Below, piece after piece: positions 46,411 through 55,378 of a stretch of DNA of 56,272 bases (positions are counted from its first letter, which is position 1; each line of letters starts with the position of its first letter). The stretch is taken from IMG/VR virus record IMGVR_UViG_3300031576_000051, positions 1-56,272 of that record; one strand, given 5' to 3'. Source of the stretch: a virus. Under the pieces are notes generated by a model that worked only from the letters and a program-made list of their open reading frames with translations, searched no databases and was not told where the DNA came from. The position numbers and the translations under genes are program-made.

Positions 46411-47918
46411 CGAGCGCAGGCCCTCGAGTAGTAGCCAGCGGCTGCCGTGCTGATGCACGAGTTTGCCGTCACGCCCGCGAAGGTCGAGGTGACCGGGACG
46501 ATGGACGCCGGGTCCAAGCTGATCTCAGTCGGAGCGGTGAGCGTGACGCTGGTCTTCGTGTATGCGAAGGTTCCGCCGCCGATAACCTCCACGCCCGTCG
46601 TGGTCGCGGAGCCGCTCAGCGCGCCGGTGAAGTTCAGCACACCGTGGCCTTTGATCTGCACCGCCGTCGCGCAGCCGGAGATGTCGATCGCGCCGATGCC
46701 ATCAACCCCGCCCGCCGGACCGATGAATGTCGAGGCTACCCCGCCGAGTCGCAGACCGATCCCACCCGACGAACACGAAAGCCGGTTGTTGCTGAACGTT
46801 TGAAAGGACTCGAAGTTGTGAGCGATGGCCACGGCGCCGGCAGTCCCTCGGAATTCGTTATTTGAGACATTGAAGAGAAGGCTCGACCCGCCCGCAGTGT
46901 TGTTCAAGTTGAAGGCTGGGTTGCCGCTGCCGATGAAATGACGGATCAGCGAGTTTGTGATGCTGATCTGTCCGCCGCCAGGCGAGAACGTCGAGTTGGT
47001 GTTGTTCGGCGGCGCCAAGTCACATTTGTTGATGGTGAGCGATCCGCCATTGGCTGAAATCGTGTTGAAGAACAACGCGGCCGACGTGGATGAACTCGGG
47101 CGAAGTTGCATGTTCACGAACTGCACGCCGCTTCGATCGGCGATCTCAATCGCCACCCCCGCGTCTGGGGCGATCCTCATGTTGCGGAATGTGAGCGCCG
47201 TGCGGTTCCAGTCCAAGCTGTTCCCAGCCACGAAGATCACAGCTCGACTCGGGAGCGGATTGCCCGTAGCCGTCCCTGGTTCGGTCATGTTCGGCGGCCC
47301 AACCCACTCCAGCGCAGGATCTTGAATCGTGAACGTCGTCGAGGCCGTCGGGGCCGACCATGTGCCAACGACGGTGATTGTGTCCGACGTGTTCGAACTG
47401 ACGACGAAACCGGCGTTCGTCGGCGTCGCAGTGGTGATGAAACGGCCCGTGAGGTCGTTCACCGTCCAGCCGGCATCTGGGAGATTCAACGTGCCGAACG
47501 TCGTGCCAGAGCCGGCCGACCCAGTCGTGGCGGTCCCGGTAGCCGGGCCGCTGGCGAGCACGCTATCCGCGAGCACGCCGTCGAAGAGCAGGCCGCCGTT
47601 CTGCTGCTGCGCCCCGTAGTCGTAGCTGAAGCCGTTCACGAGGAAGCCGTTGTAGGCCCCCGCGTCGATCGACACGGTGACCCTATGGCGAAGCATCTTC
47701 GGGATCTTGTTCACCGCCGCCTGAGGCTGCCTGCACGGCCCGTTCCTCCCACCGTCGGTGAACGGCGCGCGACACGTGTTCGAGTCGTTCCCGCGCACGT
47801 CGACGTACCAAGTGAGCCCGCCGCCATCGGGCGAGACGGTGTACGTGACGACGTTCTGAACCGGCGTAGACGACGGGCCGCCCTGCGCGAGGGCGAACAA
47901 CAGCGCAAGTAGGGTCAT
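46407..47918 (-). CDS. Signal-peptide right-handed beta-helix protein
   Basis: A 503-residue protein inside the head-tail connector genes. It starts MTLLALLFALAQGGPSS, a likely short secretion signal. WYVDVRGNDSNTCRAPFTD, PQAAVNKIPKMLRHRVTVSI and DAGAYNGFLVNG introduce a pectate-lyase-like beta helix with Asn-rich turns (NNTNSTF, NLNNTAGG). Such proteins bind or cut polysaccharides. Secretion is odd for a virion protein. It overlaps neighbours on both sides by four bases, so it is co-translated with connectors. Confidence 0.7.
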   Translation of the reverse strand: MTLLALLFALAQGGPSSTPVQNVVTYTVSPDGGGLTWYVDVRGNDSNTCRAPFTDGGRNGPCRQPQAAVNKIPKMLRHRVTVSIDAGAYNGFLVNGFSYDYGAQQQNGGLLFDGVLADSVLASGPATGTATTGSAGSGTTFGTLNLPDAGWTVNDLTGRFITTATPTNAGFVVSSNTSDTITVVGTWSAPTASTTFTIQDPALEWVGPPNMTEPGTATGNPLPSRAVIFVAGNSLDWNRTALTFRNMRIAPDAGVAIEIADRSGVQFVNMQLRPSSSTSAALFFNTISANGGSLTINKCDLAPPNNTNSTFSPGGGQISITNSLIRHFIGSGNPAFNLNNTAGGSSLLFNVSNNEFRGTAGAVAIAHNFESFQTFSNNRLSCSSGGIGLRLGGVASTFIGPAGGVDGIGAIDISGCATAVQIKGHGVLNFTGALSGSATTTGVEVIGGGTFAYTKTSVTLTAPTEISLDPASIVPVTSTFAGVTANSCISTAAAGYYSRACAR

Positions 47919-48361
47919 CTCGTCTTCCTTTTCGTGACCTTCTTGATGGCTTCGAGGATCTCGACCTTCAGCGCATCGAGCACTGCCTGCTTGTTCGCGT
48001 CGAGGGCGGGGCGGAGGAACGGGTGCGGCGCCAGGTCGGCCGTGCCCAGCTCGACGAAGTGCCAGCGCCTGGCTGGCGGCAGGGTGTCCTTGCCTACGCC
48101 GTCTGCGCCGCCGGCTCCGCGCTTTGATGCACCGATGCGGATGCCGACGCGGATGACCCCGTCGCGACCCTTTCGCGAGGTGAGCCTCAGCGAGTCGGCG
48201 AGAGAGCCCGTGTCGCGAGGCGCCATCTGCTTCGCGGCGGCGAGCACCGGTGCGAATGCCTTCCTCATGCCCTGCACGAGCGCCTTCGCGGCGAGCTTGG
48301 CCGGAAGCTCGGCGAGCGTCGCCCGCAGCTCCTTAAGCCCGTGGATCTGAACGTTAGCCAC
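47915..48361 (-). CDS. HK97 gp10-like tail completion protein
   Basis: A 148-residue protein. IHGLKELRATLAELPAKLAA, PRDTGSLADSLRL, RRWHFVELGTADLAPHPFLR and a basic C-terminus are the marks of the HK97 gp10 family. It connects the head completion proteins with the tail. Confidence 0.85.
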   Translation of the reverse strand: MANVQIHGLKELRATLAELPAKLAAKALVQGMRKAFAPVLAAAKQMAPRDTGSLADSLRLTSRKGRDGVIRVGIRIGASKRGAGGADGVGKDTLPPARRWHFVELGTADLAPHPFLRPALDANKQAVLDALKVEILEAIKKVTKRKTR

Positions 48362-48707
48362 CTGGATCCTCCTCGACGTGCTCCTTCGTCGTCATCGTCA
48401 TCTCGTTCTTGAGCCCGTCGGGGTCGAAGCACGAGACGACGTCGTAGACCTTGCCGCCGAACAGCGCCCGCGTCTCGCCGAGCGCGAACGAGTCCACTAT
48501 GAGCTGCTCGTACCGAAGCCTGAGGACGGACGGCACGCGCGCGTTGCGACCAGCGGACGCGAACACCTCGTCGCCCAGCGCCCGCTCGATGCCGCAGCGC
48601 CGCTCCGCGACGAGAGTCCACGCACGGATGAGCTCGCCCGTCTCGTTCGTCGTCGTCGAGCGACGCTCGACGCGGACCACGAATCTCAGCTTTCCGGCAT
48701 GGATCAT
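48354..48707 (-). CDS. Head-tail joining/adaptor protein
   Basis: A 117-residue protein with the pattern of the phage head-tail joining family: HAGKLRFVVRVERRSTTTNE, GELIRAWTLVAERRCGIE, RYEQLIVDS and GKVYDVVSCFD. It forms the head stopper between connector and tail. Confidence 0.8.
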   Translation of the reverse strand: MIHAGKLRFVVRVERRSTTTNETGELIRAWTLVAERRCGIERALGDEVFASAGRNARVPSVLRLRYEQLIVDSFALGETRALFGGKVYDVVSCFDPDGLKNEMTMTTKEHVEEDPGG

Positions 48708-48726
48708 CGCATCGAACCTGAATCAA

Positions 48727-49326
48727 TCATAGATAGATGATCCGATGCTGCGAAAGGAGAGCCTCGAATGAAAATTTGACCGAAGCGGTGATGGTTCCGG
48801 TCACCTCTGGAGTCCTGTGCTCGTACATCTGAGAGACGAGGATGGCGATGGCCTGCTTGACGGAAGAGGGCACGGCCTCGGGCTCCCATCCGACGATGTA
48901 CTCGACGCGCACGGCGTCCCATCGTGTCTGCACGGACGGCCACGACCCATCGGGCGCGAGCCGAACGCGAGCGGGAACAGTCGCGTCGTCGACGAGGTAC
49001 ACGGACGGGTCCAGCGTCTGAACGTCGCCGTTCTCATCAACGTAGGTCACTTCCACGTCAGGATCTGCCAGGTTCCCCCTGGAAAGCTCGAGGTACACAT
49101 CCTTTTGCCCATCTGGGGTGGAGGAGGCGGGGAACGCCGAGAACAGAGCCTGCCATGTCTGCGTGACGAACTTCCGATTGCAGAACCCTTCCGCATGCTC
49201 ACGCGCGGCGATGAGGCACGTCGCGATGAGCGCGTCATCGTCCGCCGTCTCGACGACGAGATGGGCCTTCGCCTCGGCGATGGAGACGGGCTCTACAACC
49301 GGCGGAGTGACGAGACGCTCAGGCAA
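48727..49326 (-). CDS. Head-tail connector, gp6-like
   Basis: A 199-residue protein. VEPVSIAEAKAHLVVETADD, DALIATCLIAAREHAEGFCN, and VEYIVGWEPEAVPSSVKQAI are the signature of HK97 gp6/SPP1 gp15 connectors, which form a ring beneath the portal. Confidence 0.85.
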   Translation of the reverse strand: MPERLVTPPVVEPVSIAEAKAHLVVETADDDALIATCLIAAREHAEGFCNRKFVTQTWQALFSAFPASSTPDGQKDVYLELSRGNLADPDVEVTYVDENGDVQTLDPSVYLVDDATVPARVRLAPDGSWPSVQTRWDAVRVEYIVGWEPEAVPSSVKQAIAILVSQMYEHRTPEVTGTITASVKFSFEALLSQHRIIYL

Positions 49327-49387
49327 GTTGACCTCTCGAGAACGCTTTGAACCTCAAACGGAGGCTGCGGCTTCGAACCGACGGGCA

Positions 49388-49411
49388 TCGGGAGCCGTTC
49401 GAGGCTCCCGA
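49388..49411 (-). terminator. 9-bp perfect hairpin after capsid genes
   Basis: TCGGGAGCC (49388-49396) pairs with GGCTCCCGA (49403-49411) around a 6-base loop. It lies between the capsid-region genes and the connector genes, with no T-run. It may protect the 3' end of capsid mRNA or partly stop transcription, lowering expression of connectors. Confidence 0.5.
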
Positions 49412-49430
49412 CCCCGCAACCTCCTGGTCA

Positions 49431-49829
49431 TCAGGCGACCGGCGCGTTCCTCGCATTCCCGAGGATCGCCAGCGCCGCGAGCAGGGCGCCCGTGGTCACG
49501 CCCGTCGACACCACCTTGATGCGGACGTACCGCTTGCCGCCCTTGTAGCCGACCTTCTCGACCGCGGCGTCCTCCGTCGAGATGACCGTCGGCTCGGTGC
49601 CGATGAGATCGGCGGCAGCCGCCTGCGCCTCGTCGGACATGTTCGCCGCGTCTCCGGCGAAGACCTGCACGGCGTAGGAGCCGTCGGTCACGACGCCGGA
49701 CTGAACCGCGAACTCGCAGGACTCGAAGCCCTGACGATCCACGGTGGCGCCGACCGTGGTGGTGTTGGTGGTGATGGCGGCCGGAGCCAACCCGGTCGTG
49801 GTCTTGATGTTGTTGTGAAGATCTCGCAT
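49431..49829 (-). CDS. Decoration-like virion protein
   Basis: A 132-residue protein just downstream of the capsid gene. ESCEFAVQSGVVTDGSYAVQ and KVGYKGGKRYVRIKVVST suggest a beta-sandwich. Small proteins of this pattern after the major capsid gene are usually head decoration or structural proteins. Assignment is partly positional. Confidence 0.62.
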   Translation of the reverse strand: MRDLHNNIKTTTGLAPAAITTNTTTVGATVDRQGFESCEFAVQSGVVTDGSYAVQVFAGDAANMSDEAQAAAADLIGTEPTVISTEDAAVEKVGYKGGKRYVRIKVVSTGVTTGALLAALAILGNARNAPVA

Positions 49830-49938
49830 TGTCTTTTCCTCGTGCTGCTTGTGTTGGTTGAAGGTTGAACTGAAATGGGTTTCGGGTTTCTCGAGAAGAC
49901 GGGCGAGACCGAAACCTCGCCCGTCTTCTCAGCTCACG
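49830..49938. other. Gap between capsid and decoration-like genes
   Basis: A 109-base gap. GAGAAGACGGGCGAG (about 49892) and CTCGCCCGTCTTCTC (about 49916) form a long inverted repeat just past the capsid stop, a good candidate for a transcript-end hairpin. No gene is present. Confidence 0.45.
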
Positions 49939-51252
49939 TCAGACCGCGCACTTCAGGAGGCGAATGGCCTCGGCGAGCACGACCTGCCCGCCGACGCGGC
50001 GCCGCGCGGTGAACTTCACCTGACCGACGCTCGCGACGGTGAACGGGTCGCGCGCGATCTGCATCTCGATGCGATCGACCAGCGTGAACGCGCGCCGCCA
50101 GTCGCCGAAGGCGATGGGGAACGCGTCGGCCGCCTGGTTCGGCATGTCGGGCATCTCGGTGTACGGCGCGCCGAGGATGCTCGGCGGAGCCGAGGCGACG
50201 AGGCCCGGCTGCCAGATGTACGCCTCGTTGGCGTCCTTCAGCTTGCGGAGCTGACCGAGCGTGTTGCGGTTGAGCACCCATCGGCCGTTCGCCGAGTAGC
50301 TGCTCTTGAGCCCGTAGAACACGTCCATGATCCCGTTCGCGCCGCCGTCGACGTCAGCGATGGTCGCCGCCGTGCCCGAGTTGGACGACTGGATGGGAGT
50401 CGCCGGACCCGCCGCGTTCGGATCGAGGAAGCCGAGGATCTTGTTGACCCCGTTCCCGTTGACGACCTCGCTGCCCTCGGTCACGCCGAACTGCTCGCTG
50501 AACTCGTCGGTCAACTCCTGCTCGAGGTTGAACGCCGAGTCCTCGAGGTTCTGCATCGAGATCCGCGCCTCAGCGTACATCTCCGGAGCCTGGATCTTCA
50601 GCAGACCCCACGAGGGGTTCGTCGTCTCGGCGCGGGTGCCGATCTCGCTCACGCGAGTCGCCGCGGCCGTGCCCGTGCGACGCGGCTGCAGGTACTCGCC
50701 CGTGCCGATCTGGCGCACGTTGCAGATGCCGCGGAAGGGCGACACCTCGACGATGGCCTTGATGATCTCCTGGATGTACGTTCCCGGAGCGAGGTAGCCG
50801 CCCGTCGTGTCGGTGCCGACGGTCAGCACCTTCCGCTCGTCGGCGCTCAGAACCTCGAGCCCCTTGCGGAGGAACCTGTCGTACGCCTTGCGCTCGATGA
50901 TGCCGCGCCCCTTGAGCACCTCCTCGTCGGTGGAGCCGCCGAGCCCGAGCGCCGCGCGATTGATGCGAGCCTCGAACTTCCGCTCCTCCTCGAGCCGAGC
51001 CTGCTTCCAGGCGACCTCCTCGGCCTCGCGCTTGGCCTTCGCCTCGTCCTGCTGGCGATGCCACTCGCTCTGAACGCGCGACTGTTTGGTGATCATGTCG
51101 TTGATGCGGTCGAGCTTCTCATCGAAGTCGCTCGTGCTCTTGTTCGCCGCGAGCGCCTCGAGCCGCTTGTCGTTGACCTTCTTGTACTCGTCGAAGCCCT
51201 TCGCGACTTCCTCGAGCGCCTTCTTGACTTCGTTCTCTTCGATCTGTGCCAT
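49939..51252 (-). CDS. Major capsid protein, HK97 fold
   Basis: A 437-residue protein. Residues 1-105 are a coiled-coil delta domain that the protease removes or that acts as scaffold. The mature part starts near TDTTGGYLAPGTYIQEIIKA (about 148-167), followed by GICNVRQIGTGEYLQP, EMYAEARISMQNLEDSAFNL, VNGNGVNKILGFLD and FGDWRRAFTLVDR, all hallmarks of HK97-type capsids. It follows the protease gene in usual order. Confidence 0.95.
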   Translation of the reverse strand: MAQIEENEVKKALEEVAKGFDEYKKVNDKRLEALAANKSTSDFDEKLDRINDMITKQSRVQSEWHRQQDEAKAKREAEEVAWKQARLEEERKFEARINRAALGLGGSTDEEVLKGRGIIERKAYDRFLRKGLEVLSADERKVLTVGTDTTGGYLAPGTYIQEIIKAIVEVSPFRGICNVRQIGTGEYLQPRRTGTAAATRVSEIGTRAETTNPSWGLLKIQAPEMYAEARISMQNLEDSAFNLEQELTDEFSEQFGVTEGSEVVNGNGVNKILGFLDPNAAGPATPIQSSNSGTAATIADVDGGANGIMDVFYGLKSSYSANGRWVLNRNTLGQLRKLKDANEAYIWQPGLVASAPPSILGAPYTEMPDMPNQAADAFPIAFGDWRRAFTLVDRIEMQIARDPFTVASVGQVKFTARRRVGGQVVLAEAIRLLKCAV

Positions 51253-51267
51253 GTGTCTTGTTCCTGT

Positions 51268-52152
51268 TCACGTGCTGCGAAGTTTGGACACGAGTTCCCT
51301 CATGGAACTCACGATGCTGCTCGTCTCAGCGTCGCGCTGAGCTTTCTGCTCCGGCGTCTCGCCGGACTTCTGCATGATCTTTCGAATCTTCTCGTGGAAG
51401 GGAACGACCGCCTCGACGGCGGGGGCGGGAGGAGCGGCGACGGGCTCGGCCTTCTTCCCCTCGGCCTCCGGTTCATCGTCGTCATCTTCGTCGTCTTCAG
51501 CACGTCGACGATCGGCCTTCGTGCCGAGCAGCGCGGTGAACCCCTCGGAGAGGAGCGCATGCGCCTCGCGCCTCGAGAGGCCGAGCGTGCGAAGGCCCGC
51601 CTCGAGTCCACGGATGTCGCTCTTGACGTCGGTGATGCGAGCGGGCCCGTTGCCGGGCTCGTCGACGATGGAGATCTCCTTCAGCTCCACCTTCAGGATG
51701 TCACGAAGCTTCTTCTTCTCGTCGAGGAACACCTCGGTGGGACGGAACCCGATCGATAGGCCCGTGATGGCTCCCATCTTCATCAGCTCGAGCAGCGGCA
51801 CGCCCGACGGCGTGACGGCGCTCTTGGATACCTGGCCGGACACCGCGAGCGCGCTCTTGGTCTCCTTCACGTCGGTCCAGACGCCCGGGATGTTGCCACG
51901 CTCATGCATGTAGAGCATGAGCGGCTTCGTGCCGGCCTTCGTGAAGGCCGCGAGCGATTCCTCGAACGCTCCGGGCATCACGCGGTCCTTCCATTCGGGG
52001 CCGAGCATCCATGAACTGGTCGGATGCTCCGTGTTGAACACGATTCCCTTGCCGGAGAACGTTCCATCGCTCTCCTTGAGGTCTTCGACGTTGAACGGCT
52101 CGACGAGGCGCTTGACCTCAAATGCAGCGATCTTCTTGGGGAGGTTTCTCAT
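51268..52152 (-). CDS. Prohead protease (U35 family)
   Basis: A 294-residue protein; I use ATG 52152 rather than an upstream in-frame TTG. FSGKGIVFNTEHPTSSW, KPLMLYMHERGNIPGVW with His83, and GAITGLSIGFRPTE with Ser133 give the catalytic His and Ser. The C-terminal 100 residues are acidic and helical and may act as scaffold. It cleaves the capsid delta domain during maturation. Confidence 0.92.
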   Translation of the reverse strand: MRNLPKKIAAFEVKRLVEPFNVEDLKESDGTFSGKGIVFNTEHPTSSWMLGPEWKDRVMPGAFEESLAAFTKAGTKPLMLYMHERGNIPGVWTDVKETKSALAVSGQVSKSAVTPSGVPLLELMKMGAITGLSIGFRPTEVFLDEKKKLRDILKVELKEISIVDEPGNGPARITDVKSDIRGLEAGLRTLGLSRREAHALLSEGFTALLGTKADRRRAEDDEDDDDEPEAEGKKAEPVAAPPAPAVEAVVPFHEKIRKIMQKSGETPEQKAQRDAETSSIVSSMRELVSKLRST

Positions 52153-52186
52153 TCCGTGCTCCAACGTAGCGGGAAGTGTGGACTGC

Positions 52187-53440
52187 CTACTCGTCTTCGG
52201 GCACTGCGGGTTCTTCGGCGTCGTCCTCGGCAGGCGCCTCGCCAGGCTGACCGGTTCCGGCCTGCATGTTCATCGGGGTGAGAACGACGTCGAGGCCAGG
52301 CAGCGGGTCGAGGTCCTCGAGCCGGCGCGCTTCGTTGCGCGTCATCCATCCGTTGATGATGCCGCTCGAGTAGAAGGCCGCTCGCTGTTGGGCCGAGCCG
52401 CGCATCAGAGCCTGCATCATGAACTTCGCCTCGAGCCCTGACTGCACCTCCTCCTCGGTGAGGAGGTCGCGAAGGATGGCCTGCTCCCAGAGCGTCACCC
52501 ACGGCTGCAGGGTGTGACCGACGTGGGCGCCGAAGAACGACTCCGCGCTCGCGTACGTCGGCGTGGCGGAGGAGGCGGCGATCATCTGCGGGAACACGCG
52601 GAAGAGACGGCAGACCTCCTCGACCTGAAACTTCCGAGTCTCGAGGTGCTGACCGTCGACGCCTTCCATCTGCCATGGCTCGAACTTGAGCCCGTTGTCC
52701 AAGAGGATGGTCTTGAACGCGTTGGCGACGCCGGAGTACGTGCTCGCGAACTGTTCCTTGGTCCGATCGATCTGCTCCTTGTTGAGGACGGCGGACGTGG
52801 AGAGAATGCCGCCCGGCTTCGCGCCGTTGCCGTGCATCCGCGCCTGCGTCTCCTCCGCGGCGAGCGCCAGGCCGATCGCCTCCGTCCCTTGCGCCACAAG
52901 CTCGAGCGCACTGTACCCGTTCCACGAAAGACCGTGGATGACGTGAACTTGGTCGCGCGTGAGCGTCGCGATGCGCCCGGACCTGTCCGAAACGTCGTAG
53001 ACGAGCGTGTAATCGGCGAGCTGACGCACGCAGACGTTCTGTGGCATGATCGGGATCAGCTCGAGCACGCTTCCGTCTCGCTCGCTTCTGTTCACGAATG
53101 AGATGCCATACTTGCAGAGCAGGGCATGAAGCATCATCGTCATCCGCCACTCCATCGAGGTCTGCCACTCGTTGGGGCGCCGGTACAGGAGCCGATACAA
53201 CGGAAGGTCCTTGCGAACCGTCTTCGAACCGTCGGAGCGCTCCTGGATGAGCTTCAGGGGGAGCTTTCCAAGATCCTCGGCGACGACGCGACAGCAGCCG
53301 TACACCGCGGAGACGCGGAGGGCAGTCGCCTCGCTGACCGACAGCCCGGTCTTCGACCGCACGCCGTTGTCGAGCGCCGTCCACGTGAGCGCCGTTGCAT
53401 CTGCCACCTTGCGTTCGAAGAACTTTCCAAAGAAGCTCAT
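52187..53440 (-). CDS. Portal protein, HK97 family
   Basis: A 417-residue protein starting at ATG 53440, MSFFGKFFERK. SAVYGCCRVVAEDLGKLPLK, RPNEWQTSMEWRMTMMLHAL, DQVHVIHGLSWNGYSALELV and AESFFGAHVGHTLQPWVTLW are typical. Twelve copies form the DNA gate in the capsid vertex. The C-terminus is acidic. Confidence 0.95.
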   Translation of the reverse strand: MSFFGKFFERKVADATALTWTALDNGVRSKTGLSVSEATALRVSAVYGCCRVVAEDLGKLPLKLIQERSDGSKTVRKDLPLYRLLYRRPNEWQTSMEWRMTMMLHALLCKYGISFVNRSERDGSVLELIPIMPQNVCVRQLADYTLVYDVSDRSGRIATLTRDQVHVIHGLSWNGYSALELVAQGTEAIGLALAAEETQARMHGNGAKPGGILSTSAVLNKEQIDRTKEQFASTYSGVANAFKTILLDNGLKFEPWQMEGVDGQHLETRKFQVEEVCRLFRVFPQMIAASSATPTYASAESFFGAHVGHTLQPWVTLWEQAILRDLLTEEEVQSGLEAKFMMQALMRGSAQQRAAFYSSGIINGWMTRNEARRLEDLDPLPGLDVVLTPMNMQAGTGQPGEAPAEDDAEEPAVPEDE

Positions 53441-53619
53441 CGCCTCACCATCGCAGCTCCGACGCCGAACGTCAGGAGGATGACGCCGAGAGTGATGAAC
53501 CCGGCCGGTTGATAGATGACCCATGCCCCGTATGACGTGAGGCCCACGCCCGCGAGGATGGCCATGTCGACCATGAACTCGCGGAATCCTCCGCCTCTGC
53601 TGCCTGGAACGGTTGCCAT
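53437..53619 (-). CDS. Small two-pass membrane protein
   Basis: A 60-residue protein, ATG 53619, between the TerL and portal genes with a four-base overlap into portal. Two hydrophobic helices are present (MVDMAILAGVGLTSYGAWVI and GFITLGVILLTFGVGAAMV). Similar small membrane proteins occur at this site in many HK97-like phages; function unknown. Confidence 0.65.
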   Translation of the reverse strand: MATVPGSRGGGFREFMVDMAILAGVGLTSYGAWVIYQPAGFITLGVILLTFGVGAAMVRR

Positions 53620-53650
53620 TGTCTCCCTCTTTCGTAGCCCGTACGGTGGA

Positions 53651-55378
53651 CTACCCGAGCACGATGCCTCCCTGGTCAAGCACCAGGCTGGATCTGTTCT
53701 CTTCCTTGTTCACGATGCCTCGGCTTCGAGCCATCACCCACGCCACGATGCCGTCGATCTTGTCCGTCGCCTTCGCCTTGTCCGGCTTGATGTTCCCGGC
53801 GGGGTCGGTGGAGACGGAGACGTTGCTCGCGCACCAACGCAGGACAGGGTTGTTCATGTGCTTCACCTTCCCCTGCACGACCTTCGCCTCGACGTCCTTG
53901 CTCGGTTCGCTGAGCGTCTTGTAGCCTTGATGGCATTCGACCATCGTTCGACCGTCGGCGGAGAGGCGGGTGGCCAGGTCGAGAGCGTTCCAGGGATCGT
54001 AGGCGATCTCTCCAACCACGTGTCGCTCGCAGAGCGCGTTGACCTCCTTGCGGATGAACTCGTAGTCGATGACGTCTCCGGCGGTGACGGTGAGCCAACC
54101 CTCTCTCGCCCAAACCTCGTAGTGGCGTCGTCCTCTGTCGGCCTGTAGCTTGACCTGTGCCTCGGGGATCCAGAAGCGGCAGATCAGCTCCACGACCTCG
54201 TTCTCGCGCTGAAACTCGAGCACGAACGCGGTGAGGTCCAGCTTGCTGGAGAGATCGAGGCCGGCGCGCGCCTTCATCCGCTCGAGCGCCTTCTCGCGCA
54301 AGATCGCGGCGGCGCGAAGGTCGCCGGCGGGCGCAGGGTCGCTGCCGTTCCACTTGTCCATCGGCAGCCATCGCTTCGTCTGCTGCGCCCACAGATTCAG
54401 ATGCTTCGTGACGTACTCGTTGAAGAAACCCGGCGTCCGTTGTGCCTTCACCGCCTGCTTTTGAAGAAAATCGACCTTCGCGCTCACCCCCCAGTTTGGA
54501 TTCGCCTTCTGCTGCGCCGCCTCTCCGAAGTTGTCGTCGCCCTCGTCAGGGCAGGCGATGAACGCGTAGAAGGCATCGTCTTCGAACATGCCCTCGAGAA
54601 CCTTCCGCGCGTAGTCATGTTGCTCCCAACCGATGCTCTCTTGGTTGAAGGTTCCCGCCGTGGTGATGGCAACGGTCATCGGCTGCTCTCGCGCGCCCAT
54701 CGCCGAGTCGAGAACGTCCCAGACGCCGCGATCCTTGTGGGCGTGCAGCTCGTCTACGATGTTGCCGTGCGGGTTGAGACCGTCGAGCGTGTTGCTCTCC
54801 GAGCTGAGCGGCTGGAAGCTGCTCTCCTTGTCCTCGACGACGAGCGACGATTGATAGACCTTGACGGCTGTCTTGAGCGCCGGAGACTTGTTCACCATCG
54901 CCTTCGCGGTCTTCCAGACGATGCGGGCCTGATCCTTCTTCGTGGCGGAGCTGTAGACCTCGGCGCCGTCCTCTCCGTCGGCGACCAGGAGGTACAGTCC
55001 GAGCGCCGCGGCGATCTCGCTCTTGCCGTTCTTGCGCGCCACCTCGATGTACATCGTGCGAAAGCGCCTCGTCCCGTCTGCCCTCTTCCAGCCGAACGCC
55101 TGGCGGATGACATCCTTCTGCCACTGCTCGAGCAGTAGAGGCTTGCCGGCCCACTCCTTGCCCTTGTGATGCTTGCAGAACTTCTCGATCCACTTGACCA
55201 CGAAGTCACCGGCCTCGGCGTCGAAGCGGAGGCCGCGTGAATGACCTCCCTTCCGCTCGCACAGCGCGAGGTCACGCTCCTGACGCTCGCGCCACAGAAC
55301 CTCGAGCTTGCCCGCGTGCCTGCGCTTCGGAGCGACCTTCTTCGTCTTCGTCGGCTTCTCTTCGGTCGATGTCTCCAT
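53651..55378 (-). CDS. Terminase large subunit
   Basis: A 575-residue packaging motor. ATPase: Walker A-like VARKNGKS (residues 113-120), GNIVDELHAHK with Asp209 and Glu210, and ITTAGTF coupling region. Nuclease: GLDLSSKLDLTAF, AYDPWNALDL and KIDGIVAWVMA, which hold the metal-binding acids. It pumps DNA into the prohead and cuts it. The order small ORF, TerL, membrane protein and portal is standard. Confidence 0.95.
   Translation of the reverse strand: METSTEEKPTKTKKVAPKRRHAGKLEVLWRERQERDLALCERKGGHSRGLRFDAEAGDFVVKWIEKFCKHHKGKEWAGKPLLLEQWQKDVIRQAFGWKRADGTRRFRTMYIEVARKNGKSEIAAALGLYLLVADGEDGAEVYSSATKKDQARIVWKTAKAMVNKSPALKTAVKVYQSSLVVEDKESSFQPLSSESNTLDGLNPHGNIVDELHAHKDRGVWDVLDSAMGAREQPMTVAITTAGTFNQESIGWEQHDYARKVLEGMFEDDAFYAFIACPDEGDDNFGEAAQQKANPNWGVSAKVDFLQKQAVKAQRTPGFFNEYVTKHLNLWAQQTKRWLPMDKWNGSDPAPAGDLRAAAILREKALERMKARAGLDLSSKLDLTAFVLEFQRENEVVELICRFWIPEAQVKLQADRGRRHYEVWAREGWLTVTAGDVIDYEFIRKEVNALCERHVVGEIAYDPWNALDLATRLSADGRTMVECHQGYKTLSEPSKDVEAKVVQGKVKHMNNPVLRWCASNVSVSTDPAGNIKPDKAKATDKIDGIVAWVMARSRGIVNKEENRSSLVLDQGGIVLG

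Noticed and set aside
49321-49430. tRNA-like fold on the leftward strand (acceptor-like GGAGG/CCTCC and GGTTCGAAG)
   Set aside because: Only three T-stem pairs form, there is no proper D-arm, and the centre is a single 9-bp hairpin. A plain stem-loop explains it better.
49849-51759. Long rightward open frame antisense to capsid and protease
   Set aside because: Shadow frame of two confidently assigned leftward genes; sequence rich in Arg, Leu, Asp and His without domains.
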